Shown piece after piece: positions 56,486 to 64,000 of a stretch of 64,000 nt of DNA (the first letter of the stretch is position 1; every line of letters begins with the position of its first letter). The position numbers and the translations under genes are program-made. Below the pieces are notes generated by a model. The model saw only the letters and a list, made by a program, of their open reading frames with translations, was not told the origin of the DNA and did no database searches. Source of the stretch: Euzebya pacifica (lineage in GTDB: Bacteria > Actinomycetota > Nitriliruptoria > Euzebyales > Euzebyaceae); NCBI RefSeq assembly GCF_003344865.1, contig NZ_CP031165.1, positions 806,001-870,000 on the forward strand, in the 5' to 3' direction.

Positions 56486-59389
56486 ATGGCGTCCGTGACC
56501 CTGCCCCGTCATCCCGAACCCCCTGTCGGCCGGGCCGACGACCTGGCCGTGCTCAACCGGCTTGCCGCGGCGGCCCGGCGCGACACCGACCTGCGGGTCG
56601 CGCTGGTCTCGGGGGATGCGGGCATGGGCAAGTCGCACCTCGTGGCTGCCTTCGCCGCCGAACTCGAGGATGCCCTCGTCCTGGTCGGTGAATGCCTCGA
56701 CCTCGACGGGGCGGCACGGCCGTGGGCGCCGCTGGTGCAGGCGCTTCGTCCCGTCCTCAGGGATCCGGCGTCCGAGGCAGCCGCAGCGCTGGACGACCCC
56801 GCCCGGGCCGCGTTGAGCAGGCTGGTCCCGGAGCTCGGCGTCCGGCCGGAGCGGGCGCAGGGGCTCGCCGACATCGACGTCGGCCAGACCCAGCTCTACG
56901 AACACCTCCTGGCACTGCTCGAACGCCTCGGTCGCGGGGCGGGCCTGCTGGTCCTCGTGATCGAGGACCTGCACTTCAGCGAGCCGTCCACACGCGACCT
57001 GCTGGCCTTCCTGAGCCAGAACCTGACCGGCGCGCCGGTCCTCCTCGTCGCCACCGTCCGCGGCGACGAGATCACCCGACGGCATCCCGCGGCTCGGTTG
57101 CTGACCGCGTTGCGCCGGGGCACCCGGACCACCGAGCTCGTGCTCGGCCCCCTCGGCCCCGTGGCCATGACGCAGCTGTTGCGACCCCTCTGCGAGCACC
57201 TGCCCGACCAGCACGCGATCGACGAAGTGCTCGACCGGGCCGACGGCAACCCCTTCTTCGGACTCGAGCTGGCGCGGTCGGGCCGTCAAATCCCCGACCA
57301 CCTCGGCGACCTGCTGCTGGACCGCTTCGACGAGCTCGCCGAGCCGACCCGTGAGGTGCTCCGGCTCGTCGCCGCGGCGGGGGACTCCATCGGTCACGAC
57401 CTGCTGCGTCGCATCACCGGGATGGACGAAACGGCTGCCACACGGGCGTTGCGCGAGGCCATCGACCACCGCCTGCTGGTGGTCACCAGCGACGGCACGT
57501 ACCGCTTTCGCCACGCGCTGCTGCAGGAGGTCGTGCACGACCTCCTGCTGCCCGGCGAGGCCACCCGGCTCCACCAGGCGCTCGCGGCGGCGCTCGAGGC
57601 GGACGGCGGTCTCCGGGGCCGGCACGCCGCGGCCATCGCCCGCCACCACCAGGTCGCCGGCGACGCTGCCCGCGGACTCGAGGCATCCTTCGCGGCCGGT
57701 GTGGCGGCCCTCGACGCGGTGGCCTACGTCGAGGCGCAGCGCCACTTCGAGCGGGTGGCCCAGCTGTGGCCGGACGTGCCCGATGCGGACGCGCGGACCG
57801 GCACCGACCTGGCGGAGGTGCTGAAGAAGGCTGCCCTGTGCGCGATCTCCGGCGACGACGGTCGGCGCGGCTTGCTGCTGGCCCGGCAGGCGCTGACGCA
57901 CCTCGACCCCGACGCGGACCCCCGCCGACGCGCCCTGATCCAGATGTGGATCGGCCACGGCATGCAGCACTTCGGCGAGCCGAGCGGGGTCGATGCCTAC
58001 CGCACCGCCGTTGCGATGGTCGGCGAGGAACCGTCCTCGGAGCGCGCCCGGGTGCTGGCGGCGCTCGCGAAGGGGCTGATGGTCACCAACGACACGGTGG
58101 AGGCCGAGCAGGTCGCGACGGAGTCGATCGCGGTCGCCCGGGCGGTCGGCTCCTCCCGCGACGAGGCCTACTCGCTGATCACCCTCGGCACGATCGAGAT
58201 GGAGCGAGGGGACCTCGAGGCCGGACGGGACCATCTCGAGGAGGGCAAGCGGCTCGCCGCCGACCTCGGTCGGATCGACTACGTGCTGCGGGCTCACACG
58301 AACCTCTCGCACAGCCTGATGCTCGCGGGGCAGCTCGAGGGCTCCGTCGCCGTCGCACAGCGAGGGGTCGCGCTTGCCCGCGCGAACGGGTTGCTTCGCA
58401 CCCATGGCGTCTACCAGCAGGGGAACATGGTCGAGGCGTTGGTCCCCCTCGGCCGGCTGGCGGAAGCCGTGGAGCTTGCGGAGGAGAACGTCGCGCTGGC
58501 ACCGGACGGCCTGTCGGGATCCCATGCCTACCTCGGCCAGGCCGAGGCCCGTCTGCTCCTCGGTGACGTCGACGCGGCCGCAGCTGCGGTGGCATCGGCC
58601 AAGCGTCACGCCCGGGCATCGGCCGAGCCGCAGTTCACCTCGAGGGCAGCGGTGGTGTCGGCGGGCGTCCAGCAGGCCCTCGGCAACCACGGGGCCGCGT
58701 TGGCGGAGGCGCGAACAGCGCTTGCCGACCTCGTCGATGGCGAGGGCCCAGCCGGATACGAGGCGGCGCTGGCCGTCCTCGTGCTGGAGGCCGCCCTGGC
58801 GCTGGCGTCGACCGAACCCGTCCCCGAGGAGGTCATCGCAGAGGTCATCGCCACGGTGGACGCGGCCACGGTTCGTGGTCAGACCATGCTGCACGTGGCG
58901 CACGCCGCGCGACTCTCGGCGCTGGCAGCACAGCTCGAGGGGGCCGATGCACGCGAGGCCTGGCGAGCGGCTGCGGCGGTCCACGACGAGATGGGCCTCG
59001 CGCCAGGACAGGCCCGCTGCCTGCTGTCGCTGGCCGAGGCCGCGCTGGATGCCGGGGATCGTGCCGAGGCGCAGGAGGCTTGGAAGGCCGCGACGCGCGT
59101 CGCCGAGGACATCGGCGCCGGCCGGCTCGCCATGGCTGCGGTCATCCTCGGCCGCCGCGGTGGCTTCCTCGACCCCGACCGGGTCGAGGATCCCTACGGG
59201 TTGACCAACCGGGAGATGGAGGTGCTCCGACTGGTCGCCGACGGGATGTCCAACGCCCAGATCGGCGCCGAGCTGTTCATCACCGGCAAGACGGCCAGCG
59301 TCCACGTCTCCAACATCCTGGCCAAGATGGGGGTCGCCAGCCGTGGACAGGCAGCAGCAGAAGCGCACCGAGCGGGGCTGTTCGGCTGA
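56486..59389 (+). CDS. Large AAA-type LuxR-family regulator (LAL type)
   Basis: 967 residues. N-terminal P-loop NTPase: Walker [12 protein letters not shown] (about residue 44), Walker [11 protein letters not shown], arginine-rich STAND/AAA_16 features ([20 protein letters not shown]). A long middle of TPR-like helical repeats (for example [33 protein letters not shown]) binds effectors. The C-terminus is a LuxR helix-turn-helix: [45 protein letters not shown]. These MalT-like regulators activate genes after ATP and inducer binding. ATG 56486 chosen because the P-loop domain begins soon after it. The selenoprotein gene lies 43 bases downstream but has its own -10-like element. Confidence 0.93.
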   Translation: MASVTLPRHPEPPVGRADDLAVLNRLAAAARRDTDLRVALVSGDAGMGKSHLVAAFAAELEDALVLVGECLDLDGAARPWAPLVQALRPVLRDPASEAAAALDDPARAALSRLVPELGVRPERAQGLADIDVGQTQLYEHLLALLERLGRGAGLLVLVIEDLHFSEPSTRDLLAFLSQNLTGAPVLLVATVRGDEITRRHPAARLLTALRRGTRTTELVLGPLGPVAMTQLLRPLCEHLPDQHAIDEVLDRADGNPFFGLELARSGRQIPDHLGDLLLDRFDELAEPTREVLRLVAAAGDSIGHDLLRRITGMDETAATRALREAIDHRLLVVTSDGTYRFRHALLQEVVHDLLLPGEATRLHQALAAALEADGGLRGRHAAAIARHHQVAGDAARGLEASFAAGVAALDAVAYVEAQRHFERVAQLWPDVPDADARTGTDLAEVLKKAALCAISGDDGRRGLLLARQALTHLDPDADPRRRALIQMWIGHGMQHFGEPSGVDAYRTAVAMVGEEPSSERARVLAALAKGLMVTNDTVEAEQVATESIAVARAVGSSRDEAYSLITLGTIEMERGDLEAGRDHLEEGKRLAADLGRIDYVLRAHTNLSHSLMLAGQLEGSVAVAQRGVALARANGLLRTHGVYQQGNMVEALVPLGRLAEAVELAEENVALAPDGLSGSHAYLGQAEARLLLGDVDAAAAAVASAKRHARASAEPQFTSRAAVVSAGVQQALGNHGAALAEARTALADLVDGEGPAGYEAALAVLVLEAALALASTEPVPEEVIAEVIATVDAATVRGQTMLHVAHAARLSALAAQLEGADAREAWRAAAAVHDEMGLAPGQARCLLSLAEAALDAGDRAEAQEAWKAATRVAEDIGAGRLAMAAVILGRRGGFLDPDRVEDPYGLTNREMEVLRLVADGMSNAQIGAELFITGKTASVHVSNILAKMGVASRGQAAAEAHRAGLFG

Positions 59390-59419
59390 ATCCGCCTCGT
59401 GGCGGCACCAGCACCGCGC

Positions 59420-59425
59420 TAGGCT
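59420..59425 (+). promoter_or_regulatory. -10-like hexamer of a leaderless start (selenoprotein gene)
   Basis: TAGGCT ends 7 bases before GTG 59433 and is followed by CGCGGTC. The same TAGGCTCGC string precedes the DUF480 gene at 62141. Confidence 0.45.
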
Positions 59426-59432
59426 CGCGGTC

Positions 59433-60008
59433 GTGTCAAGGATCTCCCGACTGCTGCTGGTGGCCGTGGTGCTGCTGGCCGTGGCCTGTGGATCATCTGG
59501 CTCGGAGTCCACGGCCACGGGTTCCGTGGCCACGCCCGCGCCGGCCTCGACCGCGGGGTTCTCGACCGCCGGGCCGGTGGCACCGGGGAACGACGTCCCC
59601 GAGGCGCTGGCCTTCAGCGGGGCGACGCTGGGTGGCGGAACCTTCGAGGGGCCGAGCGTGGTCGGCAACGACCTGTTGCTGTGGTTCTGGGCCCCGTGGT
59701 GAAGCACGTGCAACCGGGAGGCTCCCGAGGTTGCGCAGGTTGCGCAGCTGCTTGACGAGGACCAGCGCATCGTCGGCGTTGCCGGACGCGATTCCATCGA
59801 GGAGATGGAGGCGTTCGTCGACCGCCACGAGCTGTCCGACGTGGTCAACATCGCTGACCCCGACAACGAGGTCTGGGAGCGCTTCGGCGTGTTCGGCCAG
59901 CCAACATGGGTCTTCGTGAACGGCGAGACCGGCGAGACGACCACTCGGTTCGGCGCGCTCGGACAGCAGGGCATCCAGGCCGTCTTCGAATCAGGCGGGT
60001 TCGCCTAG
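59433..60008 (+). CDS. Selenoprotein: thioredoxin-fold lipoprotein (MPT53/DsbE-like) with UxxC active site
   Basis: 191 residues if the single in-frame TGA at 59700-59702 is read as selenocysteine (residue 90). Lipoprotein signal ends L-A-V-A-C with lipidated Cys19; a Ser/Thr/Pro/Ala linker follows to about residue 60. The thioredoxin fold then reads VGNDLLLWFWAPW-U-S-T-C-NREAPEVAQVAQLL, continues (RIVGVAGRDSIEEMEAFVDRH, DPDNEVWERFGV) and has the cis-Pro loop FGQPTWVFVN. This is the pattern of mycobacterial MPT53 and TlpA/DsbE oxidoreductases, where the U position is the nucleophilic Cys of CxxC. Reading on in the same frame for 101 codons after TGA keeps the fold and codon bias. It would act outside the membrane in disulfide or sulfenic-acid chemistry. 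A stop-terminated reading would lack the active site and half the fold. Confidence 0.88.
59700..59735 (+). promoter_or_regulatory. Sec UGA codon with SECIS-like hairpin
   Basis: TGA at 59700-59702. Downstream, CGGGA (59715-59719) pairs with TCCCG (59723-59727) around the loop GGC (59720-59722), and TGCAAC (59709-59714) pairs with GTTGCG (59730-59735, one T-G wobble) with a two-base AG bulge at 59728-59729. The result is an 11-bp stem, 3-base apical loop starting with GG, 17 bases between the UGA and the loop. From memory, bacterial SECIS elements have a small loop with G in the first two positions, 16-37 bases from the UGA; this fits. SelB would bind the loop. Confidence 0.8.
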
Positions 60009-60018
60009 TTCGTGAACA

Positions 60019-60039
60019 CCCGGGAACGAACATCCCGGG
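60019..60039 (+). terminator. Hairpin after the selenoprotein gene
   Basis: CCCGGG at 60019-60024 and 60034-60039 pair across a nine-base loop, 10 bases after the stop. CCCGGGAAC is also a direct repeat. Weak terminator candidate or leader element of the next gene. Confidence 0.4.
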
Positions 60040-60110
60040 AACTTGGTGAGTGTGGAAGGCTTCCCGTCGCGCCGCACCGGCGACCGATCGTCCGAGGGGA
60101 CCCCCACACC

Positions 60111-60635
60111 ATGCTTCGCCCATCCGCCACCCGCGCAGCCGTCGTGATGCTGCTCGCCGTCGTCGCCTCCGCGTGCTCGTTCAGCTTCTCCATCGGGGGA
60201 CTGGACTACGAGGCGCTCGAGGAGGGGATCGCCGAGGAGCTGAACGCCAGCTACGCCTCGATCGACCGCAGCGTGGAGGGGGTCGACTGCCCCGAGCCCG
60301 ACGAGGACCCCGAGGTCGGCGACCAGCTGGTGTGCACGGCGACGCTGGAGGGCCAGGCCGTCCGGGTGCAGGCCACCGTCGAGGACGAGGACTTCAACGT
60401 CACCTTCAACACCCTCGACGTGGTCTACGAGCTGACCGACACCGCCGAGCTGCTGGCGGCCGACATCTCCGAAGCCGTCGGCGTACCGGTGAACCTCAAC
60501 TGCGGCGAGGGCATCACCGTGGTGCCGATCGGCGAGGGCTTCCAGTGCTCGGCAACCGACGCCGGCGGCGGCACGGCCACCATCCAGGTGACGGCCAACG
60601 ACATCGAGGACACCTCCTGGGAGATCCTCGAGTAG
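60111..60635 (+). CDS. DUF4333-like lipoprotein
   Basis: 174 residues. Lipoprotein signal (MLRPSATRAAVVMLLAVVASAC, lipidated Cys22) then two similar modules of about 70 residues: DYEALEEGIAEELNASYASIDRSVEGVDCPEPDEDPEVGDQLVCTATLEGQAVRVQATV and a second with TAELLAADISEAVGVPVNLNCGEGITVVPIGEGFQCSA. Each has the C-P/G... C-T/S-A pair that is typical of DUF4333. Secreted membrane-bound; function unknown. Upstream in-frame starts would place the signal too far in. Next to the selenoprotein oxidoreductase, whose disulfide chemistry could act on its four cysteines (inference). Confidence 0.8.
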   Translation: MLRPSATRAAVVMLLAVVASACSFSFSIGGLDYEALEEGIAEELNASYASIDRSVEGVDCPEPDEDPEVGDQLVCTATLEGQAVRVQATVEDEDFNVTFNTLDVVYELTDTAELLAADISEAVGVPVNLNCGEGITVVPIGEGFQCSATDAGGGTATIQVTANDIEDTSWEILE

Positions 60636-60690
60636 ACCGGTGAAGCCGGGGGGTACAAGGCGTCGGGAACGGGGGACAATGGGCCCCACC

Positions 60691-62121
60691 ATGGCTGACT
60701 CCTCCCTTCCCCTCGGTGGTCGCGTCAAGCGCGCTGCATCCCTCGCCAAGCTCGGTGCGAAGGCCGGTTCCGGCCTGGTGGGCGCACGTCGGGCCGCTCG
60801 CCGCGGGGACGCAGCCGCGGTCGAGGCCGGACACGAGCAGGTTGCCGACGCCGTCTTCGAGACCCTCGGGTCGATGAAGGGGGCGGCCATGAAGCTCGGG
60901 CAGATGCTGGCGTTCGTGGACCTCGACATCGACGACTCGACCGGGGACATCTACCGCAGCCGGCTGACGGGGCTGCTCGACAGCGCACCGGCCACCGACA
61001 CCGCCGCGATCGAGGCCGCCATCGAGGAGCAGTACGGCGCCCCGGCGACGGAGGTCTTCGCGCGCTGGGACCGTGACCCCATCGCCGTGGCCTCCATCGG
61101 CCAGGTGCACCGGGCACAGCTGCCGGACGGCACCGAGGTCGCCGTCAAGGTCCAGCACCCGGGTATCGCCGAGGCCGTCCAGGCCGACATGGGCAACCTG
61201 TCGGCCCTGCGACCCGTGCTGTCCATGACGCACCCGAACCTGGACACCGGCCCGCTGATCGACGAGGTCCGCGAACGCATCCGTGACGAGCTGGACTACC
61301 AGAAGGAGGGCGCCTACCAGCAGGCGTTCCACGACCGCTTCGACGGGCACCCCGCGATCGCCGTGCCGAAGGTCTTCCACGAGTGGTGCCGCCCGCGCGT
61401 GCTGGTCAGCGAGTACGTCGAGGGCCGGCGCTTCGACGAGATCCTGGCCGCACCCCAGGCCGAACGCGACCGGTACGGCGAGGCCATCTTCCGCTTCGTG
61501 TTCTCCTCCCTCTACCGGTTCCGGATCTTCAACGCCGACCCGCACCCGGGGAACTTCATCTTCCCCCTGGAGCCTGGAGGGCCGGTGACGTTCATCGACT
61601 ACGGCTCGGCACGGACCTTCAGCACCGAGGTCCGTCGCAAGCTGCGAGCCCTGCACCTCGCCGTGGCCGCCGATGACGAGGGTGACCCGACGGGGGCCAC
61701 CGCGCTGGAGCACGCCATGCTCGACGCGGGCCTGCTGCCGGAGGACCGGAAGGACATCGACTTCGACGTCGTGCGTCGCTGGTTCGCCCTGGCCTACGAA
61801 CCGCTGGCCGGCGACCGCGAGTGGACCTACTCCACGGAGTACGCCCGTCGCCTGATCGGGGCGTCCACCGACCCGTCGCGTGGCATGGAGTCGACCCTCC
61901 GCAAGCTCACGATGCCGGCGGAGTACATCCTCCTCAACCGCATCCAGTTCGGGGTGAACAGCCTGCTTGCGCGCCTGCAGCCGACCGCCAACTGGAACCG
62001 GATCATGACCGAGATCGCGGAGGGCAGCGCGCCAACGACCCCGATGGGCCGGGAGGAGCAGCCGTGGTTGTCCCGCGTCGGGGAGTTCATCGACCCGGTG
62101 GCTCGTCCCACGGCTGCCTGA
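60691..62121 (+). CDS. ABC1/UbiB-family atypical kinase
   Basis: 476 residues. Family motifs: the KxGQ-type N-terminal [21 protein letters not shown], the Ala-rich nucleotide loop [30 protein letters not shown], catalytic [11 protein letters not shown] and metal-binding VTFIDYGSA. UbiB/COQ8 proteins are ATPases needed for quinone or lipid metabolism. No ubiquinone genes are nearby, so the role here (menaquinone or membrane lipid) is open. ATG 60691 or 60679 possible. Confidence 0.92.
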   Translation: MADSSLPLGGRVKRAASLAKLGAKAGSGLVGARRAARRGDAAAVEAGHEQVADAVFETLGSMKGAAMKLGQMLAFVDLDIDDSTGDIYRSRLTGLLDSAPATDTAAIEAAIEEQYGAPATEVFARWDRDPIAVASIGQVHRAQLPDGTEVAVKVQHPGIAEAVQADMGNLSALRPVLSMTHPNLDTGPLIDEVRERIRDELDYQKEGAYQQAFHDRFDGHPAIAVPKVFHEWCRPRVLVSEYVEGRRFDEILAAPQAERDRYGEAIFRFVFSSLYRFRIFNADPHPGNFIFPLEPGGPVTFIDYGSARTFSTEVRRKLRALHLAVAADDEGDPTGATALEHAMLDAGLLPEDRKDIDFDVVRRWFALAYEPLAGDREWTYSTEYARRLIGASTDPSRGMESTLRKLTMPAEYILLNRIQFGVNSLLARLQPTANWNRIMTEIAEGSAPTTPMGREEQPWLSRVGEFIDPVARPTAA

Positions 62122-62126
62122 CCCGT

Positions 62127-62132
62127 TAGGCT
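62127..62132 (+). promoter_or_regulatory. -10-like hexamer of a leaderless start (DUF480 gene)
   Basis: TAGGCT ends 8 bases before ATG 62141, overlapping the spacer after the ABC1 gene stop. Confidence 0.4.
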
Positions 62133-62140
62133 CGCCGGCC

Positions 62141-62797
62141 ATGGAGCTCAGCCCGCCGGCCCAGCGCGTCCTCGGGGCGCTCATCGAGAAGGAGCTGGCC
62201 ACTCCCAACGGATATCCGCTGTCGCTGAACGCCCTGCGCAACGCGACCAACCAGTCGACGAACCGTGACCCGGTCACCGACTACGACGAACCGGTGCTGC
62301 GGGAGGCCCTGACCGAGCTGTCCGGTGGCGACCTCGTGGTCACCCGGTACGCGCACGGGTCCAACACCCCGAAGTACGCCCACACGCTCGACGACCACCT
62401 CGAGCTGGACACCAGCGGCGTGTCCCTCCTCGCGGTGCTGATGCTGCGTGGTCCCCAGACCGTCGGCGAGCTGCGGACCCGCACCGAACGCCTCCACCGC
62501 TTCCCCGAGCTGTCGGACGTGCACGAGGCGCTCGAGCGCCTGCGGACCCACCCCTTCGGGGCGCTCGTGGCCGAGGTGCCGCGTCAGCCCGGGCAGAAGG
62601 AGGGACGCTGGTGCCACCTGCTCGGTGGTGAGGCGGCCCCCGCTGCCCCTGCGACGGACGGTCCCCCAGTGGCAGCGTCAGCACCGATCGACGACGGTCG
62701 GGTTGCTGCGCTGCAGCAGGAGGTCGCCGAGCTCCGTGACGACGTGGAGACCCTGCAGCTGGAGCTCGAGCGCCTGCGACGGTTCGTGGGGGCCTGA
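62141..62797 (+). CDS. DUF480 (YceH) winged-helix protein
   Basis: 218 residues. Starts MELSPPAQRVLGALIEKELATPNGYPLSLNALRNATNQSTNRDP, the signature of YceH/DUF480, with two winged helices (second: LLAVLMLRGPQTVGELRTRTERLHRF) and a C-terminal coiled coil (RVAALQQEVAELRDDVETLQLELERLRRF). Role unknown; the E. coli relative is linked to swarming/flagellar phenotypes only loosely. Convergent with the hydrolase gene. Confidence 0.95.
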   Translation: MELSPPAQRVLGALIEKELATPNGYPLSLNALRNATNQSTNRDPVTDYDEPVLREALTELSGGDLVVTRYAHGSNTPKYAHTLDDHLELDTSGVSLLAVLMLRGPQTVGELRTRTERLHRFPELSDVHEALERLRTHPFGALVAEVPRQPGQKEGRWCHLLGGEAAPAAPATDGPPVAASAPIDDGRVAALQQEVAELRDDVETLQLELERLRRFVGA

Positions 62798-62806
62798 CGC
62801 GCTGGG

Positions 62807-63937
62807 CTACAGCCCGCCGAGGAACCGCTCCACCGCGGCCGTGTAGCGGGCCGCATCGGCGTTGTAGCCCTCGACGTGCCCCGCCGTCGGCAGCCGTTCG
62901 TAGGTCAGGCCCGTGGCGCGTGCCGCGGCCAGGCGGTCGCTGGGACCGACGGGGACGAAGTCGTCTCCCGGACCGTGGAACAGCAACACCGGAACCTCGC
63001 TGTCGGCGAACGTGTCGACGTGGTCGACGTCGGCCACCTCGAAGTCGGCGCGCAACCGCGCGACCTGCTGGGTGCCGAACAGGATCGGGGCGACGATCGC
63101 CCCGGGGATGTTGCGACGTCGAGCCTGCATGACCAGGGTCTCGGGGAGCGACAGCAGCGGGGAATCCAGCACCACCCCTGCGATGTGCTCGGGGCCGCGT
63201 TCCCGCAGGAGGTAGCCGATCAGCGACCCACCTTGGGAGAAGCCCACCAGCACGACATCGCGTGCACCACGAGCCAGCGCCCAGTCCACCGCGGCGGCCA
63301 GGTCCGGCCACTCGGTCCGGCCGTACCGGCCCGTGCCGTCAGCGGCCGACGGACCCCCCGCGAAGTCGTTCCGGTGGGTGATCACCAACGTGGGCAGGCC
63401 CTGCCCGGCCAACGTCGGAAGGATCCGCAACGACTCCTCCCTGGTCCCCGTGCGGCCGTGCACGACGATCGCCCAGCGGTCACCCGCGCCCGGCAGCAGC
63501 CACGCCGGCGCGTCGCCCCGTTCGGTCGGCACGACCACGTCCTCGAACGGCAACCCGACCCGCGACGGGACGCCGTGCCAGATGTACTCGTCGAACCGTG
63601 CGGGCTGGGTGACACCGATCGCTGGGTCGCCCTCGTCGACGGCCAGCACCTGCCGTTCCACGGTCCCCACGCCGTCGCAGGTGCCCTCGACGGTGCCGCC
63701 GACGCGGATGTAGCCATCGGGCAGCAGCAGGCCGACGTGTTCCAGGCATGCGCGCCGTTCGGCCGGCAGGCGAACGGTGCCGTCCTCGGTCAGGGTGGCC
63801 GTGGTGTCCAGCGTGCGGTCCCGCGCGACGGCGGGCAGCAGCTGGCCGGTGTACACCAACCCCCCGCCGACGACGACCGCGGTCGCCAGGGCCCCCATCG
63901 TGCTGCCGAGGCCCACCCACACACGGCGGGTTCCCAT
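62807..63937 (-). CDS. Membrane-anchored alpha/beta hydrolase
   Basis: 376 residues. One N-terminal membrane segment (STMGALATAVVVGGGLVY) anchors an alpha/beta-hydrolase outside: oxyanion region RWAIVVHGRTGTREES, nucleophile Ser in VLVGFSQGGSLIGYLL, Asp in LLFHGPGDDFVPV and His in PTAGHVEGY. Resembles the BAAT/DAP-peptidase-like hydrolases; substrate unknown. Its ATG overlaps the stop of the preceding gene by one base (TGATG). Confidence 0.88.
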   Translation of the reverse strand: MGTRRVWVGLGSTMGALATAVVVGGGLVYTGQLLPAVARDRTLDTTATLTEDGTVRLPAERRACLEHVGLLLPDGYIRVGGTVEGTCDGVGTVERQVLAVDEGDPAIGVTQPARFDEYIWHGVPSRVGLPFEDVVVPTERGDAPAWLLPGAGDRWAIVVHGRTGTREESLRILPTLAGQGLPTLVITHRNDFAGGPSAADGTGRYGRTEWPDLAAAVDWALARGARDVVLVGFSQGGSLIGYLLRERGPEHIAGVVLDSPLLSLPETLVMQARRRNIPGAIVAPILFGTQQVARLRADFEVADVDHVDTFADSEVPVLLFHGPGDDFVPVGPSDRLAAARATGLTYERLPTAGHVEGYNADAARYTAAVERFLGGL

Positions 63938-64000
63938 CAGGAGGGCTCGGGGACGTTCCGCATGAAGTGGGCGGCGCGCTCGACGTAGGCCCACAGCTCG
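63937..64000 (-). CDS. C-terminal 20 residues of a gene cut by the window edge
   Basis: Reading leftward from 64000 gives a frame ending ELWAYVERAAHFMRNVPEPS-stop (stop 63939-63937), coupled to the hydrolase start. Too short to identify. Confidence 0.6.
   Translation of the reverse strand, partial: ELWAYVERAAHFMRNVPEPS

Noticed and set aside
59343-59702. Reading the selenoprotein as two separate ORFs (one ending at the TGA, one starting at ATG 59805)
   Set aside because: Both pieces are in the same frame, the first ends in the middle of the active-site motif and the second starts mid-fold without a ribosome site.
1-64000. Prophage, insertion sequence, integrase or CRISPR array
   Set aside because: No transposase, integrase, phage structural or Cas-like protein and no regularly spaced repeats were found.

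Overview
The window is very GC-rich, densely coded bacterial DNA with no gene-free stretch over about 210 bases. A WhiB iron-sulfur regulator, actinobacterial RidA/DUF4177 pairing, CWB2 cell-wall-binding repeats, GTG/TTG starts and many leaderless-type starts point to Actinomycetota. The combination of CWB2 proteins, an LVIVD-type secreted protein and selenocysteine genes suggests a deep-branching lineage such as Euzebya/Nitriliruptoria; that placement is inference.

Layout. 1-12.5 kb: start of an ArsA-type ATPase, an NfeD-like membrane protein, a membrane-anchored sigma-factor-like protein, WhiB, DUF4177/RidA, then selB and clcA (overlapping), a degenerate GGDEF protein and selA. 12.6-21.6 kb: Tat-exported sulfatase, MarR/glycosyltransferase divergent pair with a clear operator, secreted lysyl-oxidase-like protein, formylglycine-generating enzyme (which would mature the sulfatase), and a Nudix/beta-lactamase-fold/FG-GAP operon. 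21.7-30.4 kb: ATP-type PEP carboxykinase with terminator, a DUF2142 membrane protein, two CWB2 proteins and a multi-pass membrane protein. 30.5-37.2 kb: small hypotheticals, an ECF sigma factor with DUF5667 partner, and a phytochrome-style histidine kinase/response regulator cluster. 37.2-47.5 kb: metH, a second kinase/regulator operon, a GNAT/acyl-CoA synthetase fusion with a flavin-reductase-like protein. 48-53.6 kb: a chemotaxis operon (cheA-cheW-cheY-cheR-cheX-cheY and a CheC/X-like protein) without cheB or a receptor gene. 53.6-64 kb: arfB, MATE pump, paired fluoride channels, a large LuxR-type ATPase regulator, a selenoprotein, a DUF4333-like lipoprotein, ABC1 kinase, DUF480 protein and a hydrolase.

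Main discovery. At 59,433-60,008 a thioredoxin-fold lipoprotein resembling mycobacterial MPT53/DsbE is interrupted by a single in-frame TGA exactly where the first cysteine of the CxxC active site belongs (W-A-P-W-U-S-T-C). The reading frame continues for 101 codons with the expected fold, a hairpin with a GG-containing apical loop lies directly downstream at the spacing expected of a bacterial SECIS, and selA and selB are in the same window. Conventional gene calling would split or discard this gene.

Other points of interest are a 12-bp perfect inverted repeat between selA and its divergent neighbour, 26-bp tandem repeats across the ridA/selB 3' ends, a 15-bp tandem repeat downstream of cheY carrying an in-frame TGA in every unit, hairpins that cover start codons, and a recurring -10-like hexamer 6-10 bases before start codons lacking a Shine-Dalgarno sequence.
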